Positions 59,601-64,000 of a stretch of DNA of 64,000 bases are shown here, piece after piece; within the stretch, counting starts at the first letter, position 1, and every line of letters begins with the position of its first letter. Under the pieces are notes generated by a model, which searched no databases, was not told the DNA's origin, and saw only the letters and a list, made by a program, of their open reading frames with translations. Made by a program: the position numbers and the translations under genes. Source of the DNA: Podospora bellae-mahoneyi (taxonomy: Eukaryota > Ascomycota > Sordariomycetes > Sordariales > Podosporaceae); contig NC_085885.1 in the NCBI RefSeq assembly GCF_035222275.1, positions 930,001-994,000 of the forward strand. The letters are read 5' to 3'.

Positions 59601-60679
59601 GCTCGAGAGAAGCCACAGAAACCCTGTTTGGCTCAGATCCTGACTCGGATCCTGAGGATGCCGTCCTCATAGCGTCAAGAGCGGAAGAAGAGCGTGCCGA
59701 GCTTGCTCGTAAAAAGAAGGAGGAGGAGGAGAAGCTTCGGCAGAGGTATTTGAATCAAGAGAAGGAAGCCGCGGCGAGGAAGGCGAGGGAGGAGGAAGCG
59801 AGGAGGAAAGCTGCCGAGGTGGAGAAGGACAAGAAGGCACAGGAGGCGCAAAAAGTTGCCGAGAGGATCAAGAGGGTGGAGGGGATGAAGCTGAGGGCTC
59901 CTCTCAGGCCTCTGCACGGACCGGTGTCGGAGCTGTGGGAGGCGGCGGTGAGCGAGCTCGGCAATCAGCCGGCGGATCAGGTGATGGCCAAGTTTCCCAA
60001 CGGCCGGGTAGAGGGACAGCTGACGAGGTTCGATCTGTATGAGCGGCTCACGCGGCAAGGTCCCGACGGGGAAGACGTCTGGCTCAACGACCAGGTCATC
60101 ATGGCGGCGCTGAGGCACATGGTGCTGACGGTGGACAAGAAGATGGGGGGGACCAAGGAGCGGCCCAGGGTGGCGTGCCTGGACAATTACTTTTGGAAGA
60201 TGCTCGTCGTGGACAAGAAGGGGGTGGATCCCATGATGCGGGCGGCGAAGCGGCAGGCGGGGCTGACGCCCGAGAACTTTTACGAGTGCGCGTTCGTGCT
60301 GGTGCCGATTTGCGAGAATAGTCACTGGACGCTGGGGGTGATTAGACCGGATTTGAAGGTGGTGTATCACCTTGACTCGCTGGGGCCGGGGGGCGGGGAG
60401 AAGGCGAAGAAGCTGCTGGGGATTGTGGCGTTGATTTCGGGGGGGAAGTGGAAGAGGGACGAGTGGGAGGATGTGAGCGAGTTTATTCGGAGCCCGAGGC
60501 AGAGGAACGGGAATGACTGCGGGGTGTGCACGATTACGAATGCGGAGTGTGTGCTGAATGGGATCGTGCCGGCGGAGGCGTGGTTGGCGAGGGAGATGGG
60601 GCAGTTGAAGAGGAGGTGGATTGCGGCCATGTTGATGAATGGGGGGTATGAGGGGGAGTTTAGTTTGGAGGGGATTTAG
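56618..60679 (+). CDS. ULP1: Ulp1-class SUMO protease
   Basis: Cysteine protease that matures SUMO and removes it from proteins, usually at the nuclear periphery. The intronless frame from ATG 56618 gives 1,353 residues. An in-frame ATG at 56363 would add 85 residues but has a poor context and reads like leader. The catalytic domain is at the C-terminus (about 1130-1353), the Ulp1 layout: His1236 (NSHWTLGVI), Asp1253 (YHLDSL), Gln1295 and Cys1301 (NGNDCGVC). The spacing (17 and 6) equals yeast Ulp1. The long N-terminus is Pro/Thr/Arg-rich with S/TP sites. It contains a Cys/His cluster at 246-303 (CWC then HCHCAQEYHPVC), a globular part at about 430-690, a SUMO-interacting-like LIVDLTSS at 962-969 and a coiled coil at about 1022-1090. 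The last 200 codons are strongly G-ending. It is more than twice the yeast length, as in other filamentous fungi. Confidence 0.92.
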   Translation: MPPSKAPTPRTSRNSRGLRNSPFVERTPVVRRSSRRSTKGTTPASTKAVDSFTELPEPATPTPVARSVNIQTPCPRPGLAASPNRTEPTEQVPTSQATTSLGPVALEPIRAEQPPRTPAAASPISAAPEQASTTPISSYTPTGPSTHTPPAQRKVSPLQHRRIALIKGTPVKPVKKAGPVTPIYRPTRFLTRLVDRTPAPKPPPTPRSEGHETRRFAERREQEDDETEFAKGIYLAIRNDHRMRECWCPIPNIYNSKEEAEAGSGHLRFYISDTNGTKSLRVLQKKDDFNWHCHCAQEYHPVCFELLNKNGKRPAQGSELDLIAQNSGLKNSESVKKVVSTPSEPTGEGEKTEQESRWSMWSQARGLFGSVTTMINPITNLIGKLVGAVRGNHYETVDVRRTNEQDGTIVVKRFKRQLGGAEEDEVDGLDWVKNPTEYIGAERLERLAGDFVGQATLVQEGKIVTGLTIKDIMQEQLAGQGVIGISVAIFKYQEMLFGPVTAEWTEVERAERFTEAVKRYIRNLLSTIEMMRNIYSPDNFEILKQEFPKPRSGLGLGNNEFRLAARKAGEFLLFFQSLVDLIPMDLDMVKTVGQVIVDFDAVGKKELVPSLVAVAAAPVETMPGLFPDEKPSVMEEVPIKELDIQPLYEYRYPSPDPSESDSTPGEPGDYRLIAKPRGILKASKTWSVPSTPKYVPTPQKSRKLVFESPISRFIAPSHIPSRVMTAREAELIVEAERKAELLGDEHSLKVLEATMTTNSRHNASQDQFRWSARGPELEKDDKEMGLSRYYQKYGKFLEDAREDLEQRSERRKRKLEQEERSIYRMTPLKREIRIPRPPQFTTAERRRRAAEAAASMPSPEPDSPISFSPWYKRFTGRGYREEPIEDDDEGGYVMAKPARTKPAQTSRFQGVESDDEGNVVTPESSPEKVQPATPAHVLDLLSLPTTTKVKVKPRFTHQDDKLIVDLTSSPTGSAQRVVNPNVQVQVITERVTRTSSREATETLFGSDPDSDPEDAVLIASRAEEERAELARKKKEEEEKLRQRYLNQEKEAAARKAREEEARRKAAEVEKDKKAQEAQKVAERIKRVEGMKLRAPLRPLHGPVSELWEAAVSELGNQPADQVMAKFPNGRVEGQLTRFDLYERLTRQGPDGEDVWLNDQVIMAALRHMVLTVDKKMGGTKERPRVACLDNYFWKMLVVDKKGVDPMMRAAKRQAGLTPENFYECAFVLVPICENSHWTLGVIRPDLKVVYHLDSLGPGGGEKAKKLLGIVALISGGKWKRDEWEDVSEFIRSPRQRNGNDCGVCTITNAECVLNGIVPAEAWLAREMGQLKRRWIAAMLMNGGYEGEFSLEGI

Positions 60680-61438
60680 TGGGGGAGGGGGTGGAAGAAA
60701 AGGAAAATAATAATAAAAAAAATATAAAAAAAATCAATGTGTGGGATTAGATGGCGTTGACAACACCATTTGAAAGAGGGTTGTTGGGTCATGGTGTTGG
60801 AAAAGGGGTGTATTATATGGTTTTTTTTTTTTTTTTTCACATGGCGTTTTGCGGGATTGGGGTGAAGTTTACATAAAATGGGGAGTTTTAGCACAAGGAA
60901 AAAGGAGTCTGGGGGTGGGATCTGGTGATAATTTTTGTGGTGTTTCAAGGTCTGGGTCTGGTTCTGGGATTGGGAAAGAGGAGTTTAAAGATCTGTGTGG
61001 GTTCAGTGGGAATAAGGGGGGGTTGGCATTTTTGTTTTTGTTTTGGTTTCATGTGAATCCTGGGAGGAAAGATGATCTGGTTGCTGGGGGGGAGTTGGGG
61101 GGCTCGCTTCTGAGGATTTTGGTTGTTGTTTTTCTGGCTGGGGAAATAGGGGAAATAAGGGGGGGGGGGTGGATATTGTTACATTGTGGGATATTTTGTT
61201 GGAATAATACAATGCATTATGGACAAGATAATGCGAGAATACTGCGGCCGAGTCGTGAAATTTGATGTTGGTTTGGTGGTGATTTGGGTGGCTTTTGCGT
61301 TGGGGTGGATGGGGTTTGTGATATTTTTGTCGGGGTTTAAATGGACTTTGAACTTGAAGGCCTGAGAGGTGTTTGACTTGGTGAGAAGGAGGGTTTGAGG
61401 GCAAAGTTTTGGAGGGTTTAAGGGGCATTTTATGTGTC

Positions 61439-61830
61439 TGAAGCTCCTTCTGTTGATCCGCATCAACCTACGCCCCGCTGACGGCCCGGCTTCTCGCAAT
61501 GCTAATCGTGAGCGCCGTGCGAGAAAGGGTAGCTTGCCGCAATGCTTGCTGCTGCAGCGCCGAGGAGGATGAGAGCGCTCCTGCTGAGGAGGCTGACGGT
61601 GCTTCGACCGCCGTCTCTGTGGACCAGGAGGGCGTGGCTGCCGAGGAGCCCTCTGCAGAGTAAGCTAGTGGTAACATCAACCCCACTTCTATCAGTGAGA
61701 AGAGTGTTGTGGTTTGGTCCGGAAGGCCTCTCTGTCTCTACTAACTAAGATGACGCCAGCAGCGTCGACATCTCCACTCCCGCCCCTGCCAACCAGGCAC
61801 ATACCAGTCCCACCAAGACTGTAAGAACTA
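61439..61830 (+). pseudogene. Relic of a low-complexity coding sequence
   Basis: A GC-rich island in AT-rich DNA reads as protein only in pieces: PASRNANRERRARKGSLPQ (about 61487-61544), then after a frame change SAEEDESAPAEEADGA followed by SVDQEGVAAEEPSAE and a stop (about 61556-61662), then ASSVDISTPAPANQAHTSPTKT (about 61757-61820). The Ala/Glu/Ser/Pro-rich acidic style and C/G-ending codons look like a decayed or exon-interrupted host gene or the tail of a mobile element polyprotein. I cannot name it. Confidence 0.35.
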
Positions 61831-62634
61831 GGTCTTGATGTTGGGTTGGAGTCGATTTGGAGTTGGGTTGTATTTGAGACATGTTCATCCCAGCTTTTGA
61901 AGAGTTCATCCCAACATTGACATTGCCAGTCGTAAGGGGACGCTGCCGAGAGAGACAGTGTTATGAGGAGACGGTCTAGGGATTTGTTTGTGGACGCTTA
62001 AGGTTGATTTGGAGACTGCTTGAGATTGGTGTGTAAACGCTTACAAATTGGTCTAAGCTTGAGCAAACATGGTGGGCAGATGAAATTCTTAAACGCAAGG
62101 AAACGCTGATTTTTGTGTAATATCCTTGAGTGAATGCTTTGTGTATTGGTGTGTAGACAGACGCTTAGTGTGGTGAGCAGGCGAGATGGAATCTCTGGCA
62201 GTAGTATACAGCATGATCTGTAGTCTAGGCTGTAGGCGTAAGTGCTGAAGGTGGTAATGTTGCTGTTGAGAATATGGTGTTTCTGGCTGATGTGGTTGGC
62301 TTGGCTGATGGCTTTGTTTCTGTGACTGGAAAGTTATATCGGTGCTGAAGATAGGCGATCTATAGGTAGCTGGGATGGAGAGTGAGGCCAGCCATGCTTG
62401 TGTTGAGATTGAGCACCAAGACGTTGACCGTTGAGAATGAGGACTCTAATTGTGGGCAAGAGGTTTTTGAATGCTGGATAGTATTGCGAGTCTTTGATTC
62501 GGTTGCAGTCTAGAAATTGTGCAGGTCGAAGCAAGCGACCTGCAGTACCCAGCAGATATTCTGGAGAGGAAACGCTGCTGGTCGTCGACGAACTTGGTGG
62601 AGCAGCGGTGCTGTTTGCTATGTCCTGGGAGGAG

Positions 62635-62677
62635 CCTCCCGCCTTAGATTCTAATAGTCCACCGCAAAGGCGGGAGG
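62635..62677. repeat. Perfect 11-bp inverted repeat (hairpin)
   Basis: Arms CCTCCCGCCTT (62635-62645) and AAGGCGGGAGG (62667-62677) are exact reverse complements around a 21-base loop. The GC-rich stem stands out in AT-rich DNA. It could be a terminal inverted repeat remnant, a transcript hairpin or chance. Confidence 0.7.
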
Positions 62678-62701
62678 ATATGCTAACTGCATGGAGTGGT
62701 T

Positions 62702-62974
62702 AGAGAGAACCCCATGTCTTGGTCATGATTTCGTATACGATCATGATGCGGATCTTTGTTGTAGTGAAATATTTGGGGAAGTTGCCTGGATGGAAGAGGA
62801 TATCCGGTAGTATTTTCCTGGCGGCCTCGTTCTTCAAAACCCAGTGGTATGTCCCAAATGTGATGATATTGTACCTACCCTATCTGGGGAAGTCTTCTTC
62901 GGCTTCGAATAGGAGTTCAGGCAACATCTTATAGCAAACCTTGTTTTGGATCACGCAGGCATAAGCCCCTAGGG
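62702..62974 (-). pseudogene. Decayed or split protein-coding sequence, unknown family
   Basis: On the minus strand one frame reads about 90 codons with clear C-ending codon bias: TLGAYACVIQNKVCYK and MLPELLFEAEEDFPR, then a TAG stop, then GRYNIITFGTYHWVLK, NEAARKILPDILFHPGNF and PKYFTTTKIRIMIVYEIMTK, closing at a TAA. The single in-frame stop may mark an intron or a nonsense mutation. Upstream on the same strand, an ATG frame at complement(63031..63339) could be its 5' exon, with a short intron between (for instance a GT near 63035 and ATAAG near 62977). I do not recognise a domain. Confidence 0.4.
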
Positions 62975-64000
62975 TCAAATATTCTTATGAATGATATACT
63001 GGTTCTGTCCGACGCAATTCTCTTACCCTTCTACTTAACTCGTTTGTTACAGCGGAGTAAAAAGGCTACACGTCCGTTAATAGGAGGATAATCTTGATGG
63101 TCTTGGAATGGCTCTTTTATTTGCCCTTTTTGAGGTTGAGCGATCTTTTTGGCGGGAAACATGACGATGGCAGGACGAGCTACTAAAGTAAACGATATTG
63201 AAATAAAGAAGAGGCCAATGTCGATTAGTGAGCGGTATCGGGGCATCGACAGAGCAACATTAAGTTCGATATCATGTGGGACAATAAAGCTTCGTTGGAT
63301 TGGAGGTGAATTGTGAAAAGGGAAGATATCGGTAAGCATGGCATACTGATCACTCCGTCTTTATATTATTCATAGACTGTGATATATAGTAATAAAAGGC
63401 AGGCAGTAGGTGGAATGTTGTGTAGGTAGGTGGTGGTGGTGGATATTTAGAAGAGGGTGCCTGGGAAGATGGATGAGGCAAGAGGGGCATTGTCTTCGTC
63501 TTCATTCAATCATATCAAACACACTTGGTAAAACTAAGATGGGAGGTAAATAACTAGTCGATATAGCAGGATCGTAAAACATTTTTTCTTTGGTAACTAA
63601 TCACCCAAAACAGAACAGGACAGGTCTATTTGAACGTTTTGTCGGATATCTTCAACAGTAGATAGGTACATAGCAATTTCTATACTTGCTCTGTTCTAGA
63701 CATATCTAAACTGTGAAGAGCCATATCACAAATGATCCTCTTCACCACTGTCCTTATTAAAAGACGCTCAATCTAGGTAGGGAGATATTTCAATACCAAA
63801 CAAAATCACACAATACAACCCCCTCAAAGAAACTCTAACCAAATCCACCACACAAAGACTGCCCAGTTCCCCTTAACAACAACGATCCCGGTCAAGTCTA
63901 TTCACCTCTTTGTTACATCGCCAGCTCCAACCATCTTCACCAATTTGATGCATGTCACTCAAATCATAGAAACCAACATTGATCTTCTTCAACAACATCG
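62975..64000. other. AT-rich right end
   Basis: Contains the minus-strand ATG frame complement(63031..63339), 102 codons (MLTDIFPFHNSPP... with a hydrophobic IDIGLFFISISFTLVA segment), possibly the 5' part of the broken gene to its left. Beyond 63340 I see only AT-rich DNA with GGTAGGTGGTGGTGG at 63424 and no gene. Confidence 0.4.

Larger units (their letters stand above)
60680..62701. other. G/T-rich spacer and relic-bearing DNA right of ULP1
   Basis: Bases 60680-61430 are G- and T-rich on the plus strand, with T17 at 60821 and a G9 run near 61161. They hold the ULP1 3' end and no gene. 61440-61830 is a GC-rich island with broken codon-like frames (listed separately). 61840-62630 is AT-richer and unremarkable apart from a perfect inverted repeat that starts at 62635. 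Confidence 0.5.

Overview
The window is nuclear DNA of a filamentous ascomycete, most likely a sordariomycete of the Sordariales kind. The signs are GC-rich, C-ending codons, short introns (50-90 nt) with CTNAC-type branch sites, a divergent histone H3/H4 pair, and eukaryote-only core genes in single copy. I saw no tRNA, rRNA, CRISPR array, intact transposon, virus or secondary-metabolite cluster.

Layout. 1-2.5 kb: no recognised gene. 2.5-5.2 kb: H4 (minus) and H3 (plus), divergent across a 1.85 kb promoter that carries mirror-placed sequence elements. 6.7-7.5 kb: a three-exon kappa-class glutathione S-transferase (minus). 9.7-14.9 kb: RPA190, the largest subunit of RNA polymerase I (minus), divergent from PRP3 (15.4-16.9 kb, plus), a U4/U6 snRNP protein. 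16.9-39.8 kb: almost 23 kb holding one short gene, a two-exon C2H2 zinc-finger regulator at 26.7-28.0 kb. 39.8-42.6 kb: RAD3/XPD helicase, whose first 30 codons are spread over four tiny exons. 46.5-60.7 kb: four plus-strand genes in a row: RTP1/TANGO6-like HEAT protein (probable GC-AG intron), an AT-hook protein, a DDHD-type phospholipase and a Ulp1-class SUMO protease. 60.7-64 kb: AT-richer DNA with islands of decayed coding sequence.

Most products serve the nucleus: nucleosome core (H3, H4), rRNA transcription (Rpa190), splicing (Prp3), pol II initiation and excision repair (Rad3), pol II assembly/import (Rtp1), chromatin binding (AT-hook protein) and SUMO processing (Ulp1). GST kappa and the DDHD protein are the metabolic exceptions. 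Adjacency does not imply a pathway, except for the histone pair.

Points I find most worth a second look: mirrored elements and spacings in the two histone promoters; the RAD3 micro-exons; the AT-hook protein with a SUMO-interacting-like motif and a C-terminal GLS motif that recalls the RAD51-binding end of RAD51AP1; the 23 kb gene-poor domain around the zinc-finger gene; and strongly G-rich sense strands at the 3' ends of many genes. Exon structures were derived by hand from reading frame, splice consensus and family conservation, and none was tested against RNA data.
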